Shown piece by piece: positions 63,991-64,000 of a stretch of 64,000 nucleotides of DNA; within the stretch, counting starts at the first letter, position 1, and the number at the start of each line of letters is the position of its first letter. This DNA is from Microbacterium lacticum (GTDB lineage: Bacteria; Actinomycetota; Actinomycetes; Actinomycetales; Microbacteriaceae), in the NCBI RefSeq assembly GCF_006716815.1, contig NZ_VFPS01000001.1, forward strand, positions 62,001-126,000, written 5' to 3'. Under the pieces are notes generated by a model, which did not search any database, was not told the origin of the DNA, and saw only the letters and a program-made list of their open reading frames with translations. Both the position numbers and the translations under genes were made by a program.

Positions 63991-64000
63991 ATGATCGTCG
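63991..64000 (+). CDS. Start of a divergent gene cut by the window edge
   Basis: ATG at 63991 is preceded by GAGGAG six bases upstream and TACATT at 63958-63963 as a possible -10. Only three codons (Met-Ile-Val) are visible, so the product is unknown. It is the probable target of the adjacent TetR regulator. Confidence 0.55.

Overview
The window is high-GC actinobacterial chromosome, most likely Microbacterium or a close relative in Microbacteriaceae. The grounds are a strong GC third-position bias, many GTG starts and 4-bp ATGA/GTGA gene overlaps, an actinobacterial rrn operon with no tRNA in its spacer, and gene order that follows Mycobacterium tuberculosis Rv1652-Rv1713 (argC to argH, tyrS, TPR protein, HAD phosphatase, small ORF, tlyA, nadK, recN, pyrG, Nudix, xerD, parA, scpA, scpB, rluB, cmk, der). 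This placement rests on family recognition and synteny; no database search was possible.

Layout. 1-8 kb: arginine biosynthesis (argC partial, argJ, argB, argD, argF, a membrane protein, then argH). 8-11.6 kb: a SatD-type regulator with two upstream palindromes, a membrane protein, tyrS and a DUF4184 protein. 11.6-17 kb: a LacI-type regulator and a sugar ABC importer (mmsA, mmsB, chvE type). Matching palindromic operators in front of both suggest one autoregulated circuit. 17-23.2 kb: rRNA leader with two near-identical strong promoters, then 16S, 23S, 5S and a terminator. 23.2-40.1 kb: core housekeeping genes, nearly all co-directional and overlapping. They cover rRNA methylation, NAD kinase, RecN repair, CTP synthase, XerD, condensin partners ScpA/ScpB, RluB, TyrA, Cmk and Der. 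40.2-46.6 kb: anaerobic ribonucleotide reductase nrdD/nrdG with an NrdR-like palindrome, a Nudix-NYN fusion and several small enzymes.

46.7-62.8 kb is an accessory island. Its left edge is a tRNA-Pro(GGG) gene preceded by a broken tRNA-Pro copy and followed by a tyrosine integrase that lost its N-terminus to an IS481-type insertion. Inside are remains of an actinobacterial integrative conjugative element (a VirB4-like ATPase, an SCO6880-type C-terminus, the first 34 codons of a third gene), a GntR/DUF1648/SdpI cassette, and nested insertion sequences of the IS3, IS21, IS1182, IS1634 (two near-identical copies) and ISL3 families. Target duplications TCTGA and CCCGA around the IS1634 copies give the order of insertion, and removing copy 2 restores an intact ISL3 transposase frame. 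At the right edge the first ~157 codons of a UvrA-like gene are fused in frame to an exported-type protein resembling DUF3238, which is followed after 4 bp by a small membrane protein.

63.3-64 kb is again ordinary chromosome: a TetR regulator, a perfect 16-bp palindrome and the first codons of a divergent gene. I see no CRISPR array, prophage or biosynthetic cluster. The least explained pieces are the exported-protein/membrane-protein pair with its UvrA fusion, the Nudix-NYN protein, the decapeptide-repeat protein, and the short palindromes and repeats listed in the findings.
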